From the NCBI GenBank assembly GCA_016709155.1, contig JADJEI010000001.1, positions 1,674,001 through 1,738,000 of the forward strand: 64,000 nucleotides of DNA, written 5' to 3'. Every line of letters begins with the position of its first letter. The stretch's first letter is position 1. This DNA comes from Ignavibacteriales bacterium (GTDB lineage Bacteria; Bacteroidota; Ignavibacteria; Ignavibacteriales; Ignavibacteriaceae). Positions 1 to 8,982 of the stretch are shown here, in pieces. A program made the translations under genes and the position numbers. The notes under the pieces are model-generated. The model searched no databases, was not told where the DNA came from, and was given only the letters and a program-made list of their open reading frames with translations.

Positions 1-70
1 CACCTACAACCCGGTGCGTTTTTTTTGAGGGTCTTTCAAAATTACAACAACATTTTTCAACTTAAATTGA

Positions 71-1886
71 TTACCTTAACAAAATCATCTTCTTAGTTTC
101 AACAAAACCCCCAACCCGTAGTTGGTAGTAGTACACTCCGCTGGACAGGCTGATATTCTGTCCTACATTAAACTCCACTTCGTAAGTGCCGGGCTGCTGC
201 TGCTCGTTTACGAGTGTGGCGATTTCATTTCCTAGTATATCGTAAACGTTCAGAGTTACAAGTGTATTGTCATTCCGGGCTTGACCCGGAATCTCATACT
301 TTATCTTTGTTGTTGGGTTAAATGGATTGGGATAATTCTGCTCAAGTGTAAATTCTGTTGGTGAAGTTATTTCTACTTCAACTGTGTTTGAATATTCAAA
401 ATTTCCATCAAAATCAATTTGTTTTAATCTGTATTGATATTTTCCAGATGAAAGATTTTCATCAGTGAAAGAATAACTCTTTGGTTCAGTAGTGGTCCCG
501 AACCCGGGAACGAAAGCAATTTGATTCCAGTCCTGATTGCCGACTGAAGACTGAGGACTGCCGACTTGTTTTCTTTCTATCTCAAACCCGCTGTTATTTG
601 TCTCCGTTGCTGTTTGCCAGTTTAGCGAAACTGCGTTTCGCTCTACAGTTGCTGTGAAGGAGGTTAGTTCGACGGGTATGATGTCTGGTGCAATGCGAAC
701 AATATAAGCTTGATAATAAGGTCCAGTTAAATCATCACGATATCCAGCAACAATGTAACCCCCATCAGAAGTTTGTTTAACAGAAGTGCCCACATCAGCT
801 AATGGCGAAACAGGTCCGGAAATTTTGGTTTTTGGAAATTCCCAAGGGAAGGTTTTATCCCACAACATATTTCCTAAGGAATCAGTTTTTATTATCCACA
901 TTAAACCAAGTCCGTCGAATGGTCGCCCTTGCCCGGTAATGATATATCCACCATCAAGTGTTTGCTGGACCGAGTAGCCTTCGTCAGAGTCGTTATCGTA
1001 ATCAAAAGATCTTGTCCAAATTTCGTTTCCCAACGAATCAGTTTTAACAATATATAAATCTGGCAAACCACCAAGAGAAAGTAATGTGCGACCAACACAA
1101 ATAAATGAGGATTTGTTTGTGATACCATGTGAATAAAATCTTTGTGTCAATTCTCCACCAAAGTATTTTGACCAGCTTGAATCTCCGATCGAAGTTAACT
1201 TTAACAACCAAGCATTAAATCCAGCTGAAAAATTTAAATAAGCATATCCCGCTAATGAATATGTTCCATCCGCAGAAGAACTTATTGAATACAAATATTC
1301 TGGGTTGGATGTAGAAATAAATTTCTCCCAAATTAATTCACCGGATTCATTAATCTTAATAATCATCCCATCTGGGGTCTCTGGAAAAGCATTTTTCTCT
1401 CCAGCAATAACAAATCCGCCATCCAAGGTAATATCAACAGACCAAGCATAATCATTATTCTCCCCACCAAATGTCTTTGTCCAAAGTGTATCCCCGATAG
1501 AGTCAATCCGTATGACATAAAAATCAAATTCACCTACACCATAAGAGTTAGTTGTGCCCGCAATAATAAATCCTCCATCTTCTGTTTTCTTTAATGAGTA
1601 GCCATAGTCTTCCCCGCCACCCCCATAGGTTTTTGTCCACAAAGTGTCTCCATCGGAATTCAATCTTAAAAACCAAATGTTATAACTTGTAAGCGGTATT
1701 GATTTAGTATACCCCACAGCTGCAAATCCACCATCGTACAGTTCAACGATATCATATGCAACATCTATACTATCTCCGCCATATTGTTTTGTCCAGAGAG
1801 TATCTGGTTCTTGGGCAAGCGATAAATCAACAGAGACAAATAAAAAACATTATGTAAAAGAAGCGAAATATTTTAGTGTTTCTCAT
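71..1886 (-). CDS. T9SS-exported beta-propeller-like repeat protein; signal peptide separated by a frameshift
   Basis: The long open frame runs from a GTG at 1717 to 71 (548 aa), but coding continues upstream in the same frame to about 1840 and contains another copy of the repeat (DTLWTKQYGG). A good ATG at 1886, preceded by GGGAGAA, opens a hydrophobic signal peptide in a frame one base off. Removing one T from the six-T run (1842-1847) joins both into one protein. The body has seven roughly 45-residue units with the pattern GDxLWTKxYGG...DGGYxIxG, which suggests a seven-bladed propeller. Next comes a domain starting VELTSFTA and containing LNWQTATE, then a C-terminal type A sorting domain with YPNPFNPTT. 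Such proteins are exported by T9SS and anchored or released at the cell surface; the specific role is unknown. It follows the beta-helix gene by 16 bases and is probably co-transcribed. A palindrome sits in frame inside the sorting domain (272-292). Confidence 0.8.
272..292. repeat. Perfect palindrome inserted in frame in a sorting domain
   Basis: The arms ATTCCGGG and CCCGGAAT are perfect inverted repeats separated by CTTGA. In the protein this encodes a PGQARND-type loop between KIKYEI and the VTLNVYD strand, where related sorting domains in this window have only a few residues (for example after TFINYEL in the protein ending at 35961). It looks like a REP-like element tolerated inside a gene. 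I see only one copy in this window. Confidence 0.6.
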
Positions 1887-1902
1887 TTTGTTCTCCCTTC
1901 TC

Positions 1903-2727
1903 TTAATCTTCAACATAAACTAAGTTGTGATCCACACAAAACGGATCTTGCCACTCCGTCCCAATTTTCCAAGTATTAGTCCCATATTTTACCGCGGTGG
2001 GCGCAGTATCATATTCACCAACGGGACATTGTGTTGTATCAAAACCAACCTGACAAATAAAAATATTACTATTAATTATCCCCTTTGTTCCTGAATCATA
2101 AAATTCAATTCTAAATGGCCGTCTTGTTGGGTCCAAACCAACAATCGTACAATTTTGAACATCAGAATAAAATTCACCATTGGCGAGGTCATTACTTTGT
2201 GTTATTCCTATTCCTTTTCCACCCGCTATGTAACTATTATAAACTCTTAACCTTGGTTTCTCTACTGCACCGTCTATAAATCCTGCTTCTATCCCGGATT
2301 TCTTGGGAAAATTTGTACTGACATAACAGTTATTAACTGTCAATCTGCCTGCCTTGTATATTCGTAGTCCACTTTCCTGTTCATAGTAAATATCAGGGTT
2401 TCTGAATACGTGTATCCCATCTCCTTGATGTTCTGCTCCTGGCAGGTCTATTCCTGTTGAGTCAATTGAAGAGGATTCAATCAGCACATTATATCCTGCA
2501 ACCTGTACACCATCCCAGCCTGAGTTTCTGATATTTGAATTTCTTAGTGTTGCATTATCTCCAAACAACTTTATTCCGCCAGGTGATAAAATTTCTTGGT
2601 GCGGTGGTCCAATTGGTGCTCCCCAGGCTGCCCATCCGCTGGTATCAGTTCTAGTGTTATCTCCAATAAAACCACCAGAGGTTGAATTAACTCTTAACCC
2701 GAACCAGCGGAATCTTTTTATTTGCAT
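1903..2727 (-). CDS. Right-handed beta-helix protein, C-terminal part of a frameshifted gene
   Basis: This is a 274-aa segment rich in short repeated strands typical of parallel beta-helix (pectate-lyase-like) proteins: NATLRNSNIRNSGWDGVQVAGYN, NVLIESSSIDST, LTVNNCYVSTN and LRVYNSYIAGGKGIGI are successive turns with buried Asn/Ser and small residues. It begins directly after the stop of the 2732-3160 frame, at an ATG with no convincing ribosome site, so it is most likely the continuation of that protein after a one-base shift near 2731-2739. Deleting one A would read through as TLIKDMQIKR. No sorting domain is visible at the C terminus, which ends NLVYVED. The enzymatic activity, if any, cannot be told from the sequence. 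Confidence 0.65.
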   Translation of the reverse strand: MQIKRFRWFGLRVNSTSGGFIGDNTRTDTSGWAAWGAPIGPPHQEILSPGGIKLFGDNATLRNSNIRNSGWDGVQVAGYNVLIESSSIDSTGIDLPGAEHQGDGIHVFRNPDIYYEQESGLRIYKAGRLTVNNCYVSTNFPKKSGIEAGFIDGAVEKPRLRVYNSYIAGGKGIGITQSNDLANGEFYSDVQNCTIVGLDPTRRPFRIEFYDSGTKGIINSNIFICQVGFDTTQCPVGEYDTAPTAVKYGTNTWKIGTEWQDPFCVDHNLVYVED

Positions 2728-2731
2728 GTCT

Positions 2732-3160
2732 TTAATTTAATGTCAAAAGATTGTATTTAAATTCAATACAGCTCATACTCCAATTAAGAGTGTCGCTTAT
2801 TTCTCCACCGCCTACAAAAATTGTGGTTGGAATCTCTGGTGTGCCAAGCACACTTCCGATCAAGGCAGAGTTATTCAGATTGTTCAGGTTAATATCACCG
2901 GTATAAAAAACTGAAGCAGAGAAATAATAATTTGTGTTAGAAGCAGCATTCATCTTAAAATCCTCGATAGAGTAAGCGTTACTCCAACTTGAACCTGAGT
3001 GATCACCAGTACCATTCGGGGTTACATATTTAGCAATTGGTGGGAGAGAGTACACTGTGTTATCTCCCAATAAATTGGAATTGGTGTTATTATAATTAGC
3101 AGCTATAAAACAATAGACTGCCGCAAAGAACAGAACCGAACGAACAACAAATATTTTCAT
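2732..3160 (-). CDS. Secreted beta-helix protein, N-terminal part of a frameshifted gene
   Basis: This 142-aa segment has a clear signal peptide (MKIFVVRSVLFFAAVYCFIA) and a strong ribosome site (AGGAGG, 6 bases before the ATG), so the start is secure. The segment AKYVTPNGTGDHSGSSWSNA followed by a region about a feature that is measured or listed is the usual opening of secreted right-handed beta-helix proteins in this phylum. The frame closes at TLN-stop, and the beta-helix continues in the next frame at 2727. I read 1903-3160 as a single gene of about 419 codons. It diverges from the receiver/ATP-grasp gene at 3350. Confidence 0.65.
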   Translation of the reverse strand: MKIFVVRSVLFFAAVYCFIAANYNNTNSNLLGDNTVYSLPPIAKYVTPNGTGDHSGSSWSNAYSIEDFKMNAASNTNYYFSASVFYTGDINLNNLNNSALIGSVLGTPEIPTTIFVGGGEISDTLNWSMSCIEFKYNLLTLN

Positions 3161-3293
3161 CAGAACCTCCTGAAAATATTACTTAAACAATATTAAATAA
3201 GGTTTTCATTTCCCTCAGAATCACTGATAAACTTTTTGAAAGAAACATTTTACAAAGATGAATGGAAAAAGTCAAGAAGCAGTTCAACCAGCT

Positions 3294-3324
3294 TTGCTCT
3301 TTAAGGATTATGAGTTTAATTTTG
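3294..3324 (+). promoter_or_regulatory. Bacteroidota-type promoter for the receiver/ATP-grasp gene
   Basis: TTG (3294-3296), a 20-base spacer, then TAATTTTG (3317-3324) matches the TTG-N19/20-TAnnTTTG consensus known for the primary sigma factor of Bacteroidota. The start codon at 3350 lies 25 bases further on. Confidence 0.55.
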
Positions 3325-3349
3325 GACTGCAAACAACAAGGCAATTAAT

Positions 3350-6331
3350 ATGAACAAACTTGAATTACTAAAAGTAGAAGATATTTTTGGGAATAGGCTG
3401 AAGAAGTTCCAAAAGCTTATGCAGCATAAAATCAGAGAAATTCTTCTCGTTTCCAGTATCTATGATAATTATTTATTCGAGGAGGATGGAAGACTCTATG
3501 AGCTTATTCGGCAGGAATATCAAACGTTAAACTTGAGCCACGCACCGGAAATCACTCACGTTACAACCGGACTTGAAGCGATAGAACTTCTGACAAATGA
3601 AAGCACCTTTGATTTAATTATCACCACCCTTCATTTAGATGATATGCACGTAATTAAATTTGCGCAGATGATAAGGCAGGCAGGCATCAATCTGCCAATA
3701 ATCCTTCTGGCTTATGACAACCGCGAACGAAAGGAATTGGTTTATAATTATGACACAGCGATTTTTGAAAAAATATTTATTTGGAATGGCGACTATCATC
3801 TTGTAATGGGAATTGTAAAATATGTTGAAGACAAGCTGAATGTAGAAAACGATGTTTTGAATATTGGAGTGCAAACTATAATTCTTGTTGAAGACAACGT
3901 GAAATTTTATTCAACTTATCTTCCTTTAATTTACACGGAGATTTTCAAACAGTCACAAAGACTGATTTCCGAAGGGATAAATCTTAAGCACAAATTTTTA
4001 AGAATGAGAGCACGCCCAAAGATTTTATTGGCTACAACATTTGAAGAAGCATGGGGTTATTTTGAAAAATATAAAGAGCACATCCTCGGAATTATTTCCG
4101 ACAATAATTTCAGACACAACGGGGCTAAAGATCCGGAAGCTGGATTAAAATTTGCAAAGCTGGTAAAAAGCCAGCACAAAGATATTCCGATCGTCATTCA
4201 ATCTTCAAATGCTGAAATAGCCGGTCCGGCAAACGAAATTGGCTGTTCTTTCATTCAAAAAAATTCCCCCAGCCTGCTTCATGATTTAAGAGATTTTATG
4301 ATGAATAATTTTGGCTTCGGTGATTTTATTTTTCAAACACCGGATGGAAGAGAAGTAGGGAGGGCAAAAAATATTTTTGAAATGATGGAAATGCTTAAAT
4401 CAGTCAGCGACTCAAGTCTGTTCTATCATGCTGAAGGCAATCATTTTTCTAAGTGGCTGAAAGCCCGAACGGAATTTTGGCTTGCGCATCAATTAAGACC
4501 AAAGAAAGTTACGGAGTTTAAAAATGCAGATGAACTTAGAAATCTTCTTTATAAATCCTTAAAAGAATATGTTGAAATAAGACAGCGCGGAGTGGTTACT
4601 GACTTCAGCAAAAAATTATTTGATCCAAAAAATAGTTTTTCCAGAATAGCCGGCGGATCGCTCGGTGGAAAAGCAAGGGGGTTGGGATTTATTAATTCCT
4701 TGATTTACAATTATAACATCAGGAATAAATTTGAGGGGGTGGAAATCACAGTTCCTTCTGCCGTTATTATCGCAACAGATGTATTCGATCAATTTATTCA
4801 GGAAAATAATTTAGAATCATTCGCGCTAAATGAATCTGACGATTTAAAGATTACACAAAAGTTTATTGAGGCTTCTTTCTTCCCGCAGGATGTGATCGAA
4901 AAACTATCTGATTTTCTTGATTTCGTTCATGAACCATTGGCAGTACGTTCGTCAAGTTTGCTTGAAGATTCGCAGTTTCAGCCTTTTGCCGGGGTCTATC
5001 AAACCTATATGATTCCTAACAGCAATTCTGATAAAAACATCAGACTTGATGAACTGCTTCAATCAATCAGAAGTGTTTACGCTTCAACTTTTCATCGAAT
5101 GGCGAAAGATTATATGAAAGCCACTTCGTACAGATTAGAAGAAGAAAAAATGGCAGTGATAATTCAGAAACTTGTGGGTGCAAAAAGAGAAGAACGCTTT
5201 TATCCTGATTTTGCAGGGGTTGCGAAGTCTTATAATTTTTATCCCGTCCCCCCGCAAAAATCAGTTGATGGAATAGCGCTCGTTGCCCTTGGCTTGGGCA
5301 AAACAGTTGTTGAAGGAGGAAACACTGTCCGCTTTTGTCCAAAGTACCCGAAACATCTTTTGCAATTTTTTTCTACTAAAGAAACAATAAGAAACGCGCA
5401 ACAAGATTTTTATGCGCTTGATCTTAATGGAAAGTTGAACCACCATCCCGATCGCACCGAAGATATACTTGTAAAAAAATATGATCTAACACAATCTGAA
5501 ACAGATGGAACTCTTTATGCAGTTGGATCAACATATTCGCCCGAGAATGATTCGGTTTATGAAGGTATTTCTCGCAGCGGAATGCGTGTGGTTACATTTG
5601 CGCCGATTCTAAAACACAAAATGTTTCCCCTCGCAGAAATACTTGAACTACTGCTTGAGCTTGGTACGTGGGGGATGGGCGTTTCGGTTGAAATAGAATT
5701 TGCAGTTAATTTAGATGTTCCCGAAGGTAAGCCAAAAGAATTTGCCATGCTGCAAATGCGACCATTGGTTATAAGCCGCGAAGCAGAAGAGTTGAATGTT
5801 GAAGAATTAGACGAATCAAAGCTTATCTGTCATAGCCAGCAAGTATTGGGCAATGGTGCAATCAATGATCTTCATGATATAATAATGATTGATATAAATA
5901 AATTTGACCGATCTAAAACTAAAGAAACAGCTTACGAAGTAAGCCAGTTGAATGCGAAGCTGGTTTCAGAAAAGCGCCCGTACATTTTAATCGGCGTAGG
6001 CAGGTGGGGGTCGCTTGATCATTGGCTTGGCATACCCGTAACCTGGGATCAGATTTCGGGAGCGGCAGCTATAGTTGAAGCTGGCTTCAAAGATTTAAAT
6101 GTTACCCCCTCGCAAGGATCGCACTTTTTTCAGAACATTACTTCGTTTCGAGTTGGATATTTTACCGTCAGTTCTCTGAGTCACCAGGGATTTATCGACT
6201 GGGATTGGCTGCTCGAAAAAAAACCGTTGGAAGAATTAAACTATGTTAAACACTTAAGGTTTGATAGCTCGATCACTGTTAGAATTAATGGGCACAAAAA
6301 TAAAGGAATAATTCTGAAACCAGGAATGTGA
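3350..6331 (+). CDS. Receiver domains fused to a PPDK/PEP-synthase-type ATP-grasp domain
   Basis: 993 aa. Residues about 30-165 form a first receiver-like domain whose phospho-acceptor position appears degenerate (LIITTLHLDDM). About 175-325 is a second receiver with an acidic pocket (ILVEDN) and an Asp at IISDNNF. From about 435 the PEP/pyruvate-binding ATP-grasp domain begins with GGSLGGKARG, continues through LAVRSSSLLEDS and GVYQTYM, and closes at MLQMRPLV. The last 200 residues (ILIGVGRWGSLDHW...SQGSHFFQN) form a further conserved region. The phosphohistidine swivel domain and the PEP-binding barrel of true PPDK or PEP synthase are absent, so it cannot run that full reaction. An ATP-dependent phosphotransferase or regulator under receiver control is an inference. 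It has its own promoter and converges on the amidase gene. Confidence 0.75.
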   Translation: MNKLELLKVEDIFGNRLKKFQKLMQHKIREILLVSSIYDNYLFEEDGRLYELIRQEYQTLNLSHAPEITHVTTGLEAIELLTNESTFDLIITTLHLDDMHVIKFAQMIRQAGINLPIILLAYDNRERKELVYNYDTAIFEKIFIWNGDYHLVMGIVKYVEDKLNVENDVLNIGVQTIILVEDNVKFYSTYLPLIYTEIFKQSQRLISEGINLKHKFLRMRARPKILLATTFEEAWGYFEKYKEHILGIISDNNFRHNGAKDPEAGLKFAKLVKSQHKDIPIVIQSSNAEIAGPANEIGCSFIQKNSPSLLHDLRDFMMNNFGFGDFIFQTPDGREVGRAKNIFEMMEMLKSVSDSSLFYHAEGNHFSKWLKARTEFWLAHQLRPKKVTEFKNADELRNLLYKSLKEYVEIRQRGVVTDFSKKLFDPKNSFSRIAGGSLGGKARGLGFINSLIYNYNIRNKFEGVEITVPSAVIIATDVFDQFIQENNLESFALNESDDLKITQKFIEASFFPQDVIEKLSDFLDFVHEPLAVRSSSLLEDSQFQPFAGVYQTYMIPNSNSDKNIRLDELLQSIRSVYASTFHRMAKDYMKATSYRLEEEKMAVIIQKLVGAKREERFYPDFAGVAKSYNFYPVPPQKSVDGIALVALGLGKTVVEGGNTVRFCPKYPKHLLQFFSTKETIRNAQQDFYALDLNGKLNHHPDRTEDILVKKYDLTQSETDGTLYAVGSTYSPENDSVYEGISRSGMRVVTFAPILKHKMFPLAEILELLLELGTWGMGVSVEIEFAVNLDVPEGKPKEFAMLQMRPLVISREAEELNVEELDESKLICHSQQVLGNGAINDLHDIIMIDINKFDRSKTKETAYEVSQLNAKLVSEKRPYILIGVGRWGSLDHWLGIPVTWDQISGAAAIVEAGFKDLNVTPSQGSHFFQNITSFRVGYFTVSSLSHQGFIDWDWLLEKKPLEELNYVKHLRFDSSITVRINGHKNKGIILKPGM

Positions 6332-6364
6332 TTGTGCAAATTAAATAATCATTCTCAATTGAAT

Positions 6365-7900
6365 TCAGTTTGATTCAATTTGTTTATCATAAAATTGCTT
6401 AAAATTTTTCAATGCCTGAAAAATTGAATTTGCAATTTTCTGTTGTCCATCTTTTGACTTAAGAAATGCCGCATCATTTGTATTAGATAAAAATCCTGTT
6501 TCAATTAGAACATTCGGCATTGAAGCCCCCACCAACACATAGAAACCTGCTTGCTTAATTCCACGAGATGACAACTTAAGATTTGCTGTTAATTGTTTGT
6601 CAAGCATCTCGGCAAACTTTTCCGAATACTTCATATAAGTAGAGTGCGCCATATTTACTAATATGAAATTTTCATCAGTCAGTTTTTGATAGCGATTGGG
6701 ATTCTCTTCATATTGAATCACACTATTTTCACGTTCGGCAATTGTAATGGCTTCCTGAGTTCTGCCGGGGCGAAGCAAATAAACTTCAAATCCTTCCGCA
6801 TCAGAAGGTTTCTTAGGTGTAGAATTGCAATGAATGGAAATAAAAATTTTACCGTCATTTTCATTGGCTATTTTTCCGCGCTTGTAAAGATCAACCTGGG
6901 TGTCAGTCTTGCGGGTGTAAACTACCTTTATATCTTTCATGTTTTCCTCAAGCAATTTGCCGAGTTTTAGAGCAACACTTAGATTAACATCTTTTTCTTT
7001 AACCCCCCCGACCCCAATTGCGCCCGCATCAACACCACCATGACCGGCATCAATCACAACAACATCAAATATCCATTTCTCTTTATCTTTTTCAGATTTG
7101 CCTTCAAAGATTTTATTATGAAGAGTAATTTGAACATCATCGCTGTTTTCAACATCTAAGACATCACTTGCTGTAAATTCTTTTCCAAGTCTAAAATAAA
7201 TCTCGCAGTCTGCTCCAACATTTTTAGATGATATTGATTTAACTAACCCTTTTCCCCCGGTGAAGTTTAGTTTAGAAGTGTCGACGGCTACTTTTCTAAA
7301 TGTAATTGTCAAAACATCGTCTTTAAATGAACTTTTGTACGATGGAATTCTTTTATTGGATTTAATAGTAACAAGAGTTCCGTTCGTCTTTTGATCCATT
7401 GAAAAACCAAAAACATTAAAGCTGCCTGGAGTAGAAATAACTGTCGGTTCATTTTCGTTTGGTGTTTCGTCTTTAATGATTATCTGGTTGGGTTTTGTAA
7501 AATCAATTTTTTTGTTCAATAAAGTGCCAAGCAAGCCAGCCACATATTTAGCAGGGATATAAATGTGTCCTTTGATAAGATAGGTTGAAGTGGGGAGTTG
7601 TATAATGTTGGTGCTATTATCTTTTTTTGATGTAAAAATTATGTAAGGATTTCGCGCAGAAATTTTTACTGAATAATAATCAGATTTAAGTTCAATTTTC
7701 CCTGCACCCTCGTTAATAAAATAGTTTAATGAAACCGCTTCAGCGAAACTTTTTGCAGAAAAATAAAAAGTACCCTGCCTTTCATACGCTGGGATATATA
7801 AAATCCCCTTGCTCGTTTGAATTATAAATTGTTCGTCTTCCTGAGCAAGAAGTGTTGATGCAAAAAGTAAAACAAAAAAACAGAACTTAAATAAACTCAT
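6365..7900 (-). CDS. N-acetylmuramoyl-L-alanine amidase (Amidase_3)
   Basis: 511 aa with a signal peptide ending near LLAQE. The N-terminal part (about 25-150) resembles the copper-amine-oxidase N-terminal stalk domain seen in cell-wall hydrolases (STYLIKGHIYIPAKYVAGLL). A middle AMIN-like beta domain follows (about 160-265), then the zinc amidase domain. DAGHGG with zinc ligand His287, the Glu in GVKEKDVN, the His in SIHCN and the catalytic Glu in LIETGFLSN are all present. It should cleave the amide bond between MurNAc and L-Ala in periplasmic peptidoglycan, for cell separation or remodelling. It lies 14 bases downstream of the ICMT-like gene and is probably the last gene of a three-gene operon with Trm112. 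Confidence 0.9.
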   Translation of the reverse strand: MSLFKFCFFVLLFASTLLAQEDEQFIIQTSKGILYIPAYERQGTFYFSAKSFAEAVSLNYFINEGAGKIELKSDYYSVKISARNPYIIFTSKKDNSTNIIQLPTSTYLIKGHIYIPAKYVAGLLGTLLNKKIDFTKPNQIIIKDETPNENEPTVISTPGSFNVFGFSMDQKTNGTLVTIKSNKRIPSYKSSFKDDVLTITFRKVAVDTSKLNFTGGKGLVKSISSKNVGADCEIYFRLGKEFTASDVLDVENSDDVQITLHNKIFEGKSEKDKEKWIFDVVVIDAGHGGVDAGAIGVGGVKEKDVNLSVALKLGKLLEENMKDIKVVYTRKTDTQVDLYKRGKIANENDGKIFISIHCNSTPKKPSDAEGFEVYLLRPGRTQEAITIAERENSVIQYEENPNRYQKLTDENFILVNMAHSTYMKYSEKFAEMLDKQLTANLKLSSRGIKQAGFYVLVGASMPNVLIETGFLSNTNDAAFLKSKDGQQKIANSIFQALKNFKQFYDKQIESN

Positions 7901-7914
7901 TTTGAATGAATCGC

Positions 7915-8493
7915 TTAACCAATGAAGGGAAAGAAAAAGCCCGATTTCTTTTTATACGTAGTAAATTTTTCTCCAAAATATTTATTGTGAAGTTTATCTT
8001 CTAGAGCGGCACGCATAATCAAAATCGGGATTTCAATTATTGCCAGAGGCAGAACGACATAAGACATAACCGCAAGCCCGCTGCCAAGATCCAATAGTAT
8101 TTGTGAAAGATATTGGGGGTGGCGAATGACCGAATAAATTCCGGTTGTAACAAGTTGATGATTCCTTTTAATTACAACCTCCTGCGAATAATTGTCGCTA
8201 AGTTTTTTAAAGGAAAGAATCTGCAGCCAGCTAAAAATTAGATAAACAATAAGCCCAATAAGGCGCGGGGTTTTTAACTCTTCAGAATATTCTAAAGTAC
8301 CAATCTGAAAAACTCCAAATATTAATGCAAGTAAGGTGAAAGAAGAAACAACCAGAGGAAATTTTTGAAGAAATGTTTTTGGCTTTTCTCTTACTTCGGT
8401 CAGAGTAGATTTTAAATTTTTATTGGCGGTTGAAAAATTGGCTGCGAATGTTGCGATTACATTTAGTCCCGCAATGATATTTATTGGATCCAT
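7915..8493 (-). CDS. ICMT/PEMT-like membrane methyltransferase
   Basis: 192 aa with four or more hydrophobic segments. The C-terminal half carries the family hallmarks: LVTTGIYSVIRHPQYLS, a hydrophobic stretch, and the terminal EDKLHNKYFGEKFTTYKKK. These belong to the isoprenylcysteine carboxyl methyltransferase / phospholipid methyltransferase superfamily, which uses S-adenosylmethionine at the membrane. Bacterial members of this size methylate lipids or are of unknown substrate, so the substrate here is not predictable. It sits between Trm112 and the amidase on the same strand with short gaps. Confidence 0.75.
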   Translation of the reverse strand: MDPINIIAGLNVIATFAANFSTANKNLKSTLTEVREKPKTFLQKFPLVVSSFTLLALIFGVFQIGTLEYSEELKTPRLIGLIVYLIFSWLQILSFKKLSDNYSQEVVIKRNHQLVTTGIYSVIRHPQYLSQILLDLGSGLAVMSYVVLPLAIIEIPILIMRAALEDKLHNKYFGEKFTTYKKKSGFFFPFIG

Positions 8494-8537
8494 AATTTTC
8501 TAATGTTATCAGTTTGCTGAATAAATTGAATTAAAAA

Positions 8538-8753
8538 TTAACTAAGTTTTCTTCCGTGACGCTGCATTATTTCAACCCACTCCTTTTCGCTTATTTGTTC
8601 CGATTCTTCAATAAGCATAATGGGAATGTCCTTTTCTATTCGATAACGGCGTCTTGTAGCTTTATCCGTTGAAACAAGCGTATCTCCATCTAACACGAGA
8701 TCTGCTTTTGTTTCCGGGCAGCAGAGCATTTCTAATAATTCTTTACTAATCAT
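8538..8753 (-). CDS. Trm112 family small zinc-ribbon-like protein
   Basis: 71 aa. It begins MISKELLEMLCCPETKADL and contains RRYRIEKDIPIMLIEE, the normal core of Trm112/YcaR-like proteins of 60-70 aa. Archaeal and eukaryotic Trm112 activates methyltransferases; bacterial copies probably do likewise, and a methyltransferase gene follows 44 bases downstream, which fits but does not prove a partnership. Two Cys (LCCPE) are visible; the second Cys pair found in many zinc-binding members is absent. Confidence 0.8.
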   Translation of the reverse strand: MISKELLEMLCCPETKADLVLDGDTLVSTDKATRRRYRIEKDIPIMLIEESEQISEKEWVEIMQRHGRKLS

Positions 8754-8890
8754 TTTTAACTTTATTTTTTTTGATTGTTAAGTTAATTCATTGAAGCGAA
8801 AAAACTTCAACGGAAATTTTAAGTAAGAAAAATCATTTATACTTCAACTCGGTCTCTTAAACTACTTTACAGTCCCCGGTTAAAAAAAAA

Positions 8891-8921
8891 TTGTTTTTTA
8901 GCCAATGAGTAAGTAAATTTT
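8891..8921 (+). promoter_or_regulatory. Possible promoter of the cytochrome c gene
   Basis: TTG (8891-8893), a 20-base spacer, then TAAATTTT (8914-8921) is one base off the TTG-N19/20-TAnnTTTG consensus. It is placed 61 bases before the start at 8983. Confidence 0.3.
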
Positions 8922-8982
8922 AAATGTTTAATCAGAGTGACACTAAATCCAAATAACTATTTATCAGTTTCTAGGAGTAATT

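Noticed and set aside
901..1128. Open frame on the minus strand inside the T9SS repeat gene
   Set aside because: Overlaps the repeat-rich real frame; composition and lack of motifs mark it as a shadow.
8878..8902. Terminator before the cytochrome gene
   Set aside because: An A/T stem with a possible G-U pair but no U tract in a fitting position.
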